DNA of 53,512 bases from Candidatus Woesearchaeota archaeon (GCA_019323195.1 JAHWHQ010000035.1:1-53512), one strand, 5' to 3'. Positions 37,629 to 46,024 are shown, counted from the stretch's first letter. Translations and numbers: made by a program. Notes: generated from the sequence alone by a model not told the origin.

Positions 37629-39584
37629 ATGGGAAATAACTTTGATGCTTTACTGAAAGAGGAGTTAAGTATGCCTCAGATTACTGATGATTTGGGTAGT
37701 GCTATTTTACCTCAATTTACTCGTGGTTTGGGCAGTACTATTTTTCAGATTGATAGTTTTGATGCTGTTATTGCTAAGGCTTATGAGCAACATCCGGGTC
37801 TTAAAGAGAGGATTCGAAACATGGTCGGGGTTGATATAGAACCTTATATTGATGGTAACGGCGGAAGCATTCTTCCTCATCTGAAAGGGGTTATAGAAGA
37901 TTGCGGTGGTTTTGATCGTTTTCTTCGTTTTAGAGAATATGAGATGCAAGAAGAGAGAAAGGAGGAAGAGAAGAGATTTTCTAATATACGTTACGAAGGA
38001 TTATCAGAGTACGATGCTGGAAATATAGCTCCTGCAGATCTGTCTGGAGGGGATGTTCCCATTTTTTCCGAACCTCGGGATAATATCCGGCTGGTACATT
38101 ACGATGGCAGATCAGAGCCACTAGACACTAAGACAAGAAGTTATTTATTTTTGACTGAAATGTCAAATAAGCGTCCTTCTCCAGTATTTCTTAAAAAGGC
38201 GGTTAATTATGGTGCATCACATGGGCCTTCCGGACCAAGGAATAAGGTCACCTCGCTAGGTTATGAGGCAGGACCAATGGAGTATGATATCAATAGGCTG
38301 CCATCTAAAGAGTCCATAGGTGAAGGGCTTTTTGTTCCTTCTGATGTTCGTGAGCTTGTTGTTAACAGCAGTATTGAGAAGATTTATGAAAGGAATGAGG
38401 GCCTTAGGGATAAGGTCCAGGCATGTCTCAGATTTGACAGAGATACTATCCGGTCTTTTATTGATGGTGAGGAACATGACTTTTTTGGCCTAAAGGGGAT
38501 TATAGGAGAATTTGGAGGGGCAGAAAATTTTTACAGAGCATTGGATTATGAGAGAGAACAAGACCTGCAGTTAGAAAAAAATATAGCTTCTTTAGAACAG
38601 AAATACGCCAAAGAGGAAGCTTCTGAGTTACCGGCAAAGGATCCAACTCCTGTTATACTGGAGAAACGGGTTGAACCAAGTTTTGAGGAAAGACTAATAG
38701 AACATGAGACAGTAAAACCTGTTTCTAATCTTTTTTCTTCCTTATCTTCTGATGGTTTAAGTAGTATTATCAATGGATATGAGGGTAATGAAGAACCAAT
38801 TGCCTCTGCTTATGAAAATAAAAAGAAGACAGGGAAGAGTCTAAGCGAAACCCTGAATGACATGCTTAAAACACTGGATAGTTGCCTGGAAAAAACAACA
38901 CAGATTAATGATACGTTGGATAGGATCGGATCAAAAAAAGGATTAAATGAACATTCCGCGAACAGTGGTGAAGCTTCTGGCATATCTAAAATTGTTGATG
39001 AGGGAGAATTGGATTCTTCTGTTCAGACTCATTATGTTTCTGATTCTAATTGCAAAGAAAAAGCAAAGGAGGGGATTTATCAGAGGACTGTTAGCCGCCT
39101 TAAGAGAGGCATTGACAGTGCTAAACAATCTTATGGAGGAATTTCTGATGGTGTTCAGAGCAGGATTAAAGGTGCTAAGAACTGGCTTAGCGGTGTAAAA
39201 AGCAGATTTAAGGGATTATATTCTGGAAAAGAGGAAGCACATACTGGCTCATGGAATCTTGAGGAGCAGACTTTTAAGTATGTGAAGCATTTTGTGGGGA
39301 AGTATGGTGAGGGACCCGTGGTGGATAGCTTCTTAAAATATAGGAGGGGTGATGAAAATATTGAACCTGATCTGCGAGAAGCGATTGAACTTTTGGGTGA
39401 TAGGGAGTTTAATCTAGAACTGATCAAGGTTAAGGATGAAAAAGAAGTAATTCCCAGGGAAAAAAGATATATAAATCAAGCAGAAACCACATCATCTGCA
39501 AAGATTCTGAAATTAATTCTAGGGGATTATAGAACTCCTGATTATAAACCTAATGCTAAAGTTCATGCCGTTGCCAGGGGTTAA
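37629..39584 (+). CDS. Large repeat-containing hypothetical protein
   Basis: 651 residues. Two related modules: residues ~50-115 (IAKAYEQHPGLKERIRNMVGVDIEPYIDGNGGSILPHLKGVIEDCGGFDRFLRF) and ~240-310 (IEKIYERNEGLRDKVQACLRFDRDTIRSFIDGEEHDFFGLKGIIGEFGGAENFYRAL), each a helical unit ending in a Gly-Gly turn; a weaker third copy lies near 545-590 (VKHFVGKYGEGPVVDSFLKYRRGDENIEPDLREAIELLGD). Between are low-complexity linkers and a coil (SETLNDMLKTLDSCLEKTTQINDTLDRIGSKKG). No signal peptide or membrane helix. Codon use (many AT-rich synonyms) differs from neighbouring genes. Function unknown. Confidence 0.7.
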   Translation: MGNNFDALLKEELSMPQITDDLGSAILPQFTRGLGSTIFQIDSFDAVIAKAYEQHPGLKERIRNMVGVDIEPYIDGNGGSILPHLKGVIEDCGGFDRFLRFREYEMQEERKEEEKRFSNIRYEGLSEYDAGNIAPADLSGGDVPIFSEPRDNIRLVHYDGRSEPLDTKTRSYLFLTEMSNKRPSPVFLKKAVNYGASHGPSGPRNKVTSLGYEAGPMEYDINRLPSKESIGEGLFVPSDVRELVVNSSIEKIYERNEGLRDKVQACLRFDRDTIRSFIDGEEHDFFGLKGIIGEFGGAENFYRALDYEREQDLQLEKNIASLEQKYAKEEASELPAKDPTPVILEKRVEPSFEERLIEHETVKPVSNLFSSLSSDGLSSIINGYEGNEEPIASAYENKKKTGKSLSETLNDMLKTLDSCLEKTTQINDTLDRIGSKKGLNEHSANSGEASGISKIVDEGELDSSVQTHYVSDSNCKEKAKEGIYQRTVSRLKRGIDSAKQSYGGISDGVQSRIKGAKNWLSGVKSRFKGLYSGKEEAHTGSWNLEEQTFKYVKHFVGKYGEGPVVDSFLKYRRGDENIEPDLREAIELLGDREFNLELIKVKDEKEVIPREKRYINQAETTSSAKILKLILGDYRTPDYKPNAKVHAVARG

Positions 39585-39663
39585 TCTTTATTGTTCTGGA
39601 TATAATCAGTTCTTAACATATCCGCAAATATTATAAACCTATACTGTAAATATTCTGATAAAA

Positions 39664-41436
39664 GTGAAGGTAATACATTCCATCGGCAGCAAGAGGATAG
39701 AAAAAGAGGTTAAGGATGAGGCCGGCTTTTTGCTAGGCAACAGGATGGGCGGGTATTGCTGGCTTTGCTCCAGTCCAGAAAGCAGGTACCAGGGGGTTTT
39801 CTTTAATGCTGATAACAGGATGTATAAGGTTATCGATGAGATAAGGGTTGATGATACAGCTGTAAGCGCTTTGAGAAATAATTTCTCTGATGTTGAAAGG
39901 AAAAGAGGGGATGTTACTGAAAGGTTCTTTATGCCGCATAACTTTAATTCGCTCGTGTACAGGCTGGATAAGAAAAAAACTGTTGAGATAATCCTTGACA
40001 TAAGGGAGAGCTATTCATCGCCTGAATGGGGCAGGTTTTATGATGTGTATGAGGAGAACGGGAGGATAATAGTAAGGTATAATGAGGGTGGGTTTGAGGC
40101 TTATCTGGTAATCGGCTCTGACCCTGATCATGAGAGGACAGGGCGATGGCTTAAGCGGCATTATTCCTTTGATGAGAAAAGAGGGTCATTGCCTTTTGAG
40201 ATGTATGTCTATTCTGCCCTTAAGATAAGGACAGATAAGATAGTGTTTACCTTTTCACGCAGGAAGGAGGATGCTTTGAAAGAGAATGATGTTGTCCTTA
40301 AGAGGCTGGGAAGCCTTGAGGAGAAGCAGAGGGATTTTTTCAGGAGGATATTAAGAAGCGATGTTTTAGGCAGGATAAACGATAAGGAGCTGTTTTTTGC
40401 CTATCTTTCTGCTGTCAATTCGCTTGAGAATCTTGTTATGGAGAGGGATTCAGGGGTATATGCAGGCTTTCCGTGGTTTTTCCAGTTCTGGACAAGGGAT
40501 GAGCTTATATCATTGAAGGCGTTGCTTTTATCGGGGCATGACAGGCTTGCCAAGGGGATAATCAGGAAGGCAGTTAATGCTGTCATGGAGGACGGGAACC
40601 TGCCTAACCAGCTGCCGTCTTCTGCCCTGAAGGGGGCAGATTCAGTGGGATGGCTGTTCAAGGGTATGGCTGATATGGCAGGGTATGGCAATCTTGAGAA
40701 GCCGAAGGAGAAACTGAAGGAAAAGCTGGCTGGCGTTGTTGAGCTTTTGCTGAAGAACCATACCAGGGACTGCTTTGCTCTAAATGATGGTCTTGAGACA
40801 TGGATGGACACCAGCTATATGGGTGATTCAAGGAAAGGGGCGAGGATAGAGATACAGGCTTTAAGGCTGGGGATGTATAAGCTCATGCACAGGATGACAG
40901 GCGATCCTATGTACCTTAACCTGGAGATCGGGCTTAAGGAGAAGGTGAGGAGGAATATGTGGGATAAGGTTGTGCTGGCTGACGGCTTTGGAGACTTTAC
41001 AGCAAGGCCTAATGTCTTTATCGCTGCATATGCCTATCCTTTTTTGCTGACTGATGATGAGTGGGCGAGATGTTTTGAGAAGATTATTTCCGGATTATGG
41101 GCTGAGTGGGGCGGGCTGGCGACAATAGACAAAAAAAGCCCGCTTTTCATGGGCAGGCATACAGGGCAGGACAATAGGAGCTATCACAGGGGTGATTCAT
41201 GGTTCTGGGTCAATAACCTTGCTGCTTTAGCCCTTTACAGGGTGGATAAGAACAGGTTTAAGGAATATATAGATAAGATATTAAGGGCGTCAGTTGAAGA
41301 GATCCTTTACAAGGGCGCGATAGGGAACGCTTCTGAGGTGAGCTCTGCTGATAAATTAGAGAGCGATGGGTGCGTGTGCCAGGCGTTCAGCAGCGCCATG
41401 TTTATCGAGCTGGTGCATGCTGTTTTTGGGGATTAG
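39664..41436 (+). CDS. Glycogen debranching enzyme (amylo-alpha-1,6-glucosidase type)
   Basis: 590 residues from a GTG start. Family motifs: N-terminal FLLGNRMGGYCWLCSSPESRYQGVFFN, then the (alpha/alpha)6 barrel: GFPWFFQFWTRDELISLKALL, EDGNLPNQLPSSALKGADSVGWLFKGMADM, NDGLETWMDTSYMGDSRKGARIEIQALRLGMYKLM, DNRSYHRGDSWFWVNNLAAL, and a late IGNASEVSSADKLESDGCVCQAFS. The catalytic acids should be in the D-x-E-T-W-M-D and E-V-S-S segments. It removes alpha-1,6 branches of glycogen. A TATA box (ATATTATAAACC) 25-35 bases upstream suggests a leaderless mRNA. It is the counterpart to the glycogen synthase at 32825. Confidence 0.92.
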   Translation: MKVIHSIGSKRIEKEVKDEAGFLLGNRMGGYCWLCSSPESRYQGVFFNADNRMYKVIDEIRVDDTAVSALRNNFSDVERKRGDVTERFFMPHNFNSLVYRLDKKKTVEIILDIRESYSSPEWGRFYDVYEENGRIIVRYNEGGFEAYLVIGSDPDHERTGRWLKRHYSFDEKRGSLPFEMYVYSALKIRTDKIVFTFSRRKEDALKENDVVLKRLGSLEEKQRDFFRRILRSDVLGRINDKELFFAYLSAVNSLENLVMERDSGVYAGFPWFFQFWTRDELISLKALLLSGHDRLAKGIIRKAVNAVMEDGNLPNQLPSSALKGADSVGWLFKGMADMAGYGNLEKPKEKLKEKLAGVVELLLKNHTRDCFALNDGLETWMDTSYMGDSRKGARIEIQALRLGMYKLMHRMTGDPMYLNLEIGLKEKVRRNMWDKVVLADGFGDFTARPNVFIAAYAYPFLLTDDEWARCFEKIISGLWAEWGGLATIDKKSPLFMGRHTGQDNRSYHRGDSWFWVNNLAALALYRVDKNRFKEYIDKILRASVEEILYKGAIGNASEVSSADKLESDGCVCQAFSSAMFIELVHAVFGD

Positions 41437-41449
41437 ATTAAGGTTTCAA

Positions 41450-43012
41450 TCAACCCTGGCTTTTCTGCCTGTTGAAGTCATTAGCCCTCTGGACGTCTAC
41501 AGGGTAAAGGTCCTTGTCTACTATCACTGTGCTCTTTACCCTGTTCTTGCCCTCTGCCTTTGCCGTGTACAATGACTTGTCTGCCTCTTTTATAAGCTCA
41601 ACTGCAGAGATGGACCTGTCCATGCATGTAATCAGGCCGGCGCTTATCGTTATCGTTTTCAGCGGCTGGTCTTCCTTGCCGAAGAAGCTGTTCTCTTCTA
41701 TCTTTTTCCTTATCTTCTCTATCATGTCAAAGGCAACATTGCTGTTGGTGTCTAATGATATTATGATGAACTCCTCTCCTCCGTACCTGCCGACAACGTC
41801 GCTCTCCCTTGTCTCGTCTTTTATTATCTTTGCTATATCCTTCAGCAATGAATCGCCCCTTATATGGCCGTGGGTGTCGTTGTAGTGCTTGAAATCGTCT
41901 ATGTCCATGAGGGTTATGGAGAGGGGGTTCCTCAGCCTGACGCTTCTTATCATCTCCATCTCAAGGATGTTCATGAAGAATTCGCGGTTGTAAAGGCCTG
42001 TCAATTTGTCGGTTATCGCCTTGTTCTTTATCTTTTCAAGGTTCTGGGAGTTTAATACGGCCATGGAGATCTGGTCAGAGAGAACCCAGAGGAAGTTCAG
42101 GTCGTCTTTTTTTGTCTTATTTGTGGGGTAGAGGTAGAATATGACGCAGCCCATCATGTTGCTGTTTATGATAAGGGGTATGGCTATGAGGCTGTGCGGG
42201 AGGTAGCTTATGCCCTTGTTCCTGAACCGTGGGTCGTCCTGGAGGCTGTCTACCTTTACTATCTTTTTTGAGCTTAGTATCTCTTTTTCTATTATCTCCT
42301 CTATCTTGTCATAGCCGGTCTTCTCTTTTTTTGCTTTATCGCTGCTGAATATTATAACAGAGCAGTCTTCGATGTATATTATCTTTCTTATGTTCTCCTT
42401 GACCTTTTCCAGGGTCTTTGACAGCTCGGTGACATGGCTTACTGACTGGGCTACCTTGTGGAGGATGTTCAGCTCCTCGATCCTTCTTTCACTCATCTTT
42501 TTCTGGTGCACCAGCTCAGGCAGTGTGGTGGACAGAAGGGACAGTATCCTGGAGTATTCCTTTATCTTTTCCTCCTTGGTTGCGGGGATGGTGCTTATGT
42601 TCTCGAGCAGCTCTTCGCTTTCGATGCCTATCTCCCTGCTGAGGCTGTCGAATACTGCCTGGTCTATGCGCTCTTTGAGGATAGCGCCGCAGATGACTGC
42701 GCCAACCTGCTCGCCCTTTACTTTTATGGGGGCTATTATGTTGAGAAGGCCTGCATGGCAGTAGTATAAGATGAGCTTCCTGCCCTCTTTTTCCAGCCTT
42801 TCCATGAACTTCAGCCTGCAGCTGCGGCATGATGAAAGGCCCTTGTCTTTTGACTTTATGACCTGGCAGAAGAAAGGGAACTCTTTTGAGCTGGAGATCT
42901 CCTCGCCTTTTCTGTCGACTGTGTAGACGACTGTTTCGATGGATTCTGAGAAATTGTCCTGGAGGCTGTTCCATAGTTCCATGTCAAGGGTCTCGCTGAT
43001 TTTCCCGTCCAT
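41450..43012 (-). CDS. PocR-GAF-GGDEF protein (putative diguanylate cyclase)
   Basis: 520 residues. Order: PocR-type sensor (about 10-160) with Cys motif SSCRSCRLKFMERLEKEGR and YCHAGLLNIIAPIKVKGEQVGAVICG; coiled linker; GAF domain (about 185-335, IIYIEDCSVIIFSS to LWVLSDQISMAVLNS); and a GGDEF domain (about 345-500) with DKLTGLYNREFFMNIL, LMDIDDFKHYNDTHGH, the active loop GGEEF (411-415) and I-site R402-E-S-D405 five residues before it. All residues for c-di-GMP synthesis and feedback are present. No EAL, HD-GYP or PilZ gene is in the window. The cyclase product and even archaeal use are unproven. Confidence 0.92.
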   Translation of the reverse strand: MDGKISETLDMELWNSLQDNFSESIETVVYTVDRKGEEISSSKEFPFFCQVIKSKDKGLSSCRSCRLKFMERLEKEGRKLILYYCHAGLLNIIAPIKVKGEQVGAVICGAILKERIDQAVFDSLSREIGIESEELLENISTIPATKEEKIKEYSRILSLLSTTLPELVHQKKMSERRIEELNILHKVAQSVSHVTELSKTLEKVKENIRKIIYIEDCSVIIFSSDKAKKEKTGYDKIEEIIEKEILSSKKIVKVDSLQDDPRFRNKGISYLPHSLIAIPLIINSNMMGCVIFYLYPTNKTKKDDLNFLWVLSDQISMAVLNSQNLEKIKNKAITDKLTGLYNREFFMNILEMEMIRSVRLRNPLSITLMDIDDFKHYNDTHGHIRGDSLLKDIAKIIKDETRESDVVGRYGGEEFIIISLDTNSNVAFDMIEKIRKKIEENSFFGKEDQPLKTITISAGLITCMDRSISAVELIKEADKSLYTAKAEGKNRVKSTVIVDKDLYPVDVQRANDFNRQKSQG

Positions 43013-43066
43013 AAGGTTTCTGTATGCCGCTTTTTTATAAATATTGCGCTGGCTTTATGCAGAAAT

Positions 43067-43154
43067 AAAAAATCCCCGCCCTAAAGGGCAGGTATTTTTT
43101 AAGTCTCAAACTGTGTTATTAATTATAGTAGTAGAGTATGAAACCCAGTTTGAG
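43067..43154. repeat. Tandem foldbacks, possible IS200/IS605-type end or terminator
   Basis: An imperfect stem 43067-43081 / 43086-43100 (AAAAAAT and GCCC paired with GGGC and ATTTTTT, two mismatches) is followed by a perfect 9-bp stem CTCAAACTG 43105-43113 / 43146-43154. The first resembles the subterminal hairpin common at the right end of IS200/IS605 elements, but no tnpA or tnpB is present. Either it is a relic of such an element or a transcription terminator for the small zinc-protein gene upstream on the minus strand. Confidence 0.4.
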
Positions 43155-43210
43155 CAATAATCTATAGGTATGATTAAGAAGGATCTTTTATGCATGATAA
43201 TGGGGGTCTT

Positions 43211-43375
43211 TCAGCCAAGCTTCTCATAGGTTCCGGTAGAGTGCCCACAGGGCTGCTTGTTCCATGAGCAGTTGTTTATGCAGCATCCGAGGTGGACTGC
43301 GCCTTCCTTATGGCCGCATAATAGGACAGAGTCCGGGCTGCTCTTGAAATCCCCATCGCATATCTTACACTTCAT
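43211..43375 (-). CDS. Small Cys-rich zinc-binding protein
   Basis: 54 residues from ATG 43375, with GAGGGTGAT as a strong ribosome site 4 to 13 bases upstream. Sequence features: CKICDGDF, LLCGHKEGAVHLGCCINNCSWNKQPCGHSTG; six or seven Cys and three His could ligate two zinc ions. The protein is too short for most annotation cut-offs. No partner gene is coupled. Function unknown; a small nucleic acid-binding or chaperone-like zinc protein is possible. Confidence 0.7.
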   Translation of the reverse strand: MKCKICDGDFKSSPDSVLLCGHKEGAVHLGCCINNCSWNKQPCGHSTGTYEKLG

Positions 43376-43453
43376 TTACGATCACCCTCTTTTAACCAGT
43401 ATATACCAGGATTTTCTTCGTTTCATTATTTAAACTTTTCGGAATAATTCAGT

Positions 43454-43560
43454 AGTTAAGTGGTTAATTAATTATAGAAGTTTGTTATTTATTTAATCCT
43501 TGCGTTTGTCTTTTGGATGTTCTTTTTTTGATCTGTATTAGTTAAGTGGTTAATTAATTA
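43454..43560. repeat. 21-bp direct repeat pair in an AT-rich gap
   Basis: A 21-base sequence starting AGTTAAGTGG and ending TTAATTAATTA is present identically at 43454-43474 and 43540-43560, 86 bases apart. Each contains the self-complementary TTAATTAA. The surrounding 300-base gap (43376-43675) has no reading frame. It may be a pair of protein-binding sites or an AT-rich unwinding region. Confidence 0.45.
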
Positions 43561-43675
43561 GTTAAATTTATTAAATAAATAATTTGTTAAGGGTTTTAGT
43601 TGTTTTGCAGGGCTTGTTTTGCTTGAAGAGGTTATTATGGTTACCTTTAAATAAGGCGGCGGAAATCCGTTCTTT

Positions 43676-44224
43676 ATGTATACTGAAATAAGGCTGCATA
43701 ATGGCAAAGAGGTAGAGGTGAGGTTTGATGAATTAAGCAGGCTGAACAATACGCTTGCAGATTTATGCGGGAGTACAAGCCGTCTGGCGGATGATGTCAA
43801 TCTTGGAAGAAAAGATATTGTAAATGCGTTGCTGGAGGCGGGGTCTCTAGCAGATGAAGCCTTTAAAAGATTACAGGAAGAGATAGGCTTGTTGTATAAT
43901 GAGCCTCATGTTTTGGATGAGCAGATAAGCCCCGGCATGAGCTTATGCTATTTTTATCTAGGAAGCTTATATTCTGAAATTGTGCTTGCTACATCTCAAC
44001 AAAAAGAGATTTTTTATCTGACAAAGGAATATTTTGAGGACATGTATCTCCTGCAGGTCTTATCGGACATGGAATTCAGCAGGGGTGACAGGAATGATAA
44101 GATCGCATATGAATTAGGTAAGAATCTTGAAGAACTTGCACCTTCATATAAACTGCAAGTTTCAAGGCAGACAAGGGAGTTTCAGATATTATCTTATATG
44201 CTGTTAAACAGGGTAATCCATTGA
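43676..44224 (+). CDS. Hypothetical soluble protein
   Basis: 182 residues, mostly helical after an N-terminal strand pair (YTEIRLHNGKEVEVRFDELSRL). Helices include LADDVNLGRKDIVNALLEAGSLADEAFKRLQEEIGLL, MSLCYFYLGSLYSEIVLATSQQKEIFYLTKEYFEDMYLLQVLSDMEF. No recognised motif. A TTTAAATAAGG element lies about 25 bases upstream of the ATG, so a leaderless transcript is likely. It precedes the wHTH gene convergently. Confidence 0.6.
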   Translation: MYTEIRLHNGKEVEVRFDELSRLNNTLADLCGSTSRLADDVNLGRKDIVNALLEAGSLADEAFKRLQEEIGLLYNEPHVLDEQISPGMSLCYFYLGSLYSEIVLATSQQKEIFYLTKEYFEDMYLLQVLSDMEFSRGDRNDKIAYELGKNLEELAPSYKLQVSRQTREFQILSYMLLNRVIH

Positions 44225-44275
44225 GGATTTTTTTTTGTTGTTCTGGGATGGTGGTGGGTTTTGTTCTGTTTATTA

Positions 44276-44536
44276 TCATCTGGATAACTTAATCGCATCA
44301 TCCATGAGCTTAAGAAGCTTCTTGCCTTTATCTGTAATCTCATAATCGACTTTCTTATGGCCTATATCTTTCTTTGTTATGGCTTTTGCATTTGCAAGGT
44401 TAGAAAGGACATTCTGCAAGGTAGTATGGGATACTTTGGTCGTCCTGAACATTTCAGAATAGGTTGTTTTTCCTGAGCTTAATAATTTCAGTACTTCAAC
44501 GCTGCACTCGACTTCTTTGAACTTGAACCATACCAT
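44276..44536 (-). CDS. Winged-helix transcriptional regulator
   Basis: 86 residues from ATG 44536; the open frame extends upstream but the promoter TATA box lies only ~20-30 bases before this ATG. Pattern: ECSVEVLKLLSSGKTTYSEMFRTTKVSHTTLQNVLSNLANAKAITKKDIGHKKVDYEITDKGKKLLKLMDD, an HTH_45/ArsR-like winged helix with wing KVDYEITDKG. A perfect 22-bp palindrome (44569-44590) adjoins its promoter and that of the divergent zinc-finger gene, so it likely represses both. Confidence 0.8.
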   Translation of the reverse strand: MVWFKFKEVECSVEVLKLLSSGKTTYSEMFRTTKVSHTTLQNVLSNLANAKAITKKDIGHKKVDYEITDKGKKLLKLMDDAIKLSR

Positions 44537-44551
44537 ATGAAGAAAATAATA

Positions 44552-44590
44552 ACATTTATATATAAGCATTACATCGTTATAACGATGTAA
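44552..44590. promoter_or_regulatory. Shared TATA box and perfect 22-bp palindromic operator
   Basis: The palindrome at 44569-44590 reads the same on both strands (half-site TTACATCGTTA, 11 bases). Next to it, ATTTATATATAAG (44553-44565) can serve as TATA box in both directions, placing start sites close to ATG 44592 on the plus strand and ATG 44536 on the minus strand. Both transcripts would be leaderless or nearly so. Confidence 0.7.
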
Positions 44591-44591
44591 A

Positions 44592-44843
44592 ATGAACAGG
44601 ACAGAAAGGTTCAGGCTGGAAAGGATATTCTGGGACTGCGTAAGGCTTGAAAGGGAAACCCGCCTTTCAGAGTACGATGCAGCGCAGGGTGACCTGTGCA
44701 TAAGGCTGCTGAGGAAGAGAAGGCAGCTGTTCAGCCTGAAAAGGATAACAAGGATAAGATGCAGGGGCTGCGGCAGGGTCTACAACAACAGGAAAAACTG
44801 TGTTTTCTGCGACTGTAAGGATATGGAGTTCCTGAGGGAGTAA
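44592..44843 (+). CDS. Small zinc-finger protein
   Basis: 83 residues, basic N-terminal helices (RTERFRLERIFWDCVRLERETRLSEYDAAQGDLCIRLLRKRRQL) and a C-terminal zinc ribbon CRGCGRVYNNRKNCVFCDC. High Arg content suggests nucleic acid binding. Its ATG lies 2 bases after the operator palindrome, so it is controlled together with the divergent wHTH gene. The next gene begins one base after its stop. Confidence 0.7.
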   Translation: MNRTERFRLERIFWDCVRLERETRLSEYDAAQGDLCIRLLRKRRQLFSLKRITRIRCRGCGRVYNNRKNCVFCDCKDMEFLRE

Positions 44844-44844
44844 G

Positions 44845-45099
44845 ATGCGAAGGTATATTTTATTAACACTTCTGGCAATATGCTGTATCTTATCTATGTG
44901 CTATATAACTGTCTTGGATGAAGGGCTGAATGATCTTGCAGCCCATAAGATGAAGGCTGGGTTTAGGAACCTTAACCTTACAGAGAAGCAGGAAGCGGTG
45001 GATAAGGGATATTTCTACTCATGTTCAGAGGTGGAGGACTTCTGCAGGGAGAACAGGAATGCTTCTGGCTGTGTCCGGTATTGTTTGGGGGGTGGGTGA
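44845..45099 (+). CDS. Small exported or membrane-anchored Cys-rich protein
   Basis: 84 residues. The N-terminal hydrophobic segment (RRYILLTLLAICCILSMCYITV) is a signal anchor or signal peptide; the rest has five Cys (FYSCSEVEDFCRENRNASGCVRYCLGGG) likely paired outside the cell. It starts one base after the zinc-finger gene, in the same operon under the palindromic operator. Function unknown; it might be a small secreted effector. Confidence 0.65.
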   Translation: MRRYILLTLLAICCILSMCYITVLDEGLNDLAAHKMKAGFRNLNLTEKQEAVDKGYFYSCSEVEDFCRENRNASGCVRYCLGGG

Positions 45100-45253
45100 G
45101 TGGTGAGATGGTTTTATAAAATGGATATATCAATATACCAAAAATGTTATTTCATTTCTTTTTATTGTATTTCAATTTAATCTATTTAAAGATGATTACC
45201 ATTTATGAAATTTTTAAGAAAGGTTTATTAAGGTAGAAAAAATAGAAAAAGAT

Positions 45254-46024
45254 ATGGAACTAAACCTGTATCAAAAAGAAGTTTTCAATACTTACAAAAG
45301 TAATTCCCAAAGAATAAGGATTTTAACTGAAAGTTGGATGGAAAATAATATGTTCTGTCCTGTTTGTCTAAACTTAAGTATTAATTCACTGCCAAATAAT
45401 ACGCCTGTTGCTGATTTTTTCTGTCCAAAATGTAATGAACAATTCCAATTAAAAAGCCAAAAAAATAGTTTTGGTAAGAGAATACTTGATGGTGCTTTCC
45501 AAAAGATGATGGAATCAATCAAACAAAACTTAAGACCTAATTTTTTCTTGCTACATTACAACTTAGATTATTATGTGAATAATCTTTTTTTAATACCTTA
45601 CTTCTTTTTTACTGAATCAATTATTGAAAAAAGAAAACCATTATCCAAAAAAGCAAGAAGAGCAGGATGGATTGGTTGCAATATATCCTTAGATAAACTT
45701 CCTCCTGAAGGAAAGATTAGAATCATAGAAAATGGAATATTATATGAAAAGAAATTAATAGCAGACCAATGGAAAAAGATAAGCTTCATTAAAGATACTC
45801 CATTACCTGAAAGAGGATGGACAGTAGATGTGTTAAGAGTGGTCCATTCTTTAGGAAAAAAGGAATTTGCACTCAAGGAAGTTTATGAATCTGAAGAAGA
45901 ACTTGCCAAAGAACATCCAAATAACAATTATACCAAAGCTAAAATAAGGCAGCAACTACAGATATTAAGAGATAAAGGAATATTAAGATTCAAGAAAAGA
46001 GGAAACTATCTTGTTATGAGATAA
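45254..46024 (+). CDS. DpnI-family restriction endonuclease with QxK active site
   Basis: 256 residues, close to the 254 of DpnI and alignable throughout. Catalytic domain: QRIRILTESWMENNMFCPVC, PVADFFCPKCNEQFQLKSQK, the zinc ligands CPxC/CPKC and the active site D54...Q65-L-K67, where DpnI has D53...E64-L-K66. So the usual Glu is Gln, as in PD-QxK enzymes of the Mrr type. The RRAGWIGCNISLDKLP segment (with the Trp linked to methyl recognition in DpnI) and the C-terminal winged helix (KAKIRQQLQILRDKGILRFKKRGNY) are conserved. DpnI cuts methylated GATC. Here a methyltransferase follows, 74 bases downstream. Confidence 0.9.
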   Translation: MELNLYQKEVFNTYKSNSQRIRILTESWMENNMFCPVCLNLSINSLPNNTPVADFFCPKCNEQFQLKSQKNSFGKRILDGAFQKMMESIKQNLRPNFFLLHYNLDYYVNNLFLIPYFFFTESIIEKRKPLSKKARRAGWIGCNISLDKLPPEGKIRIIENGILYEKKLIADQWKKISFIKDTPLPERGWTVDVLRVVHSLGKKEFALKEVYESEEELAKEHPNNNYTKAKIRQQLQILRDKGILRFKKRGNYLVMR

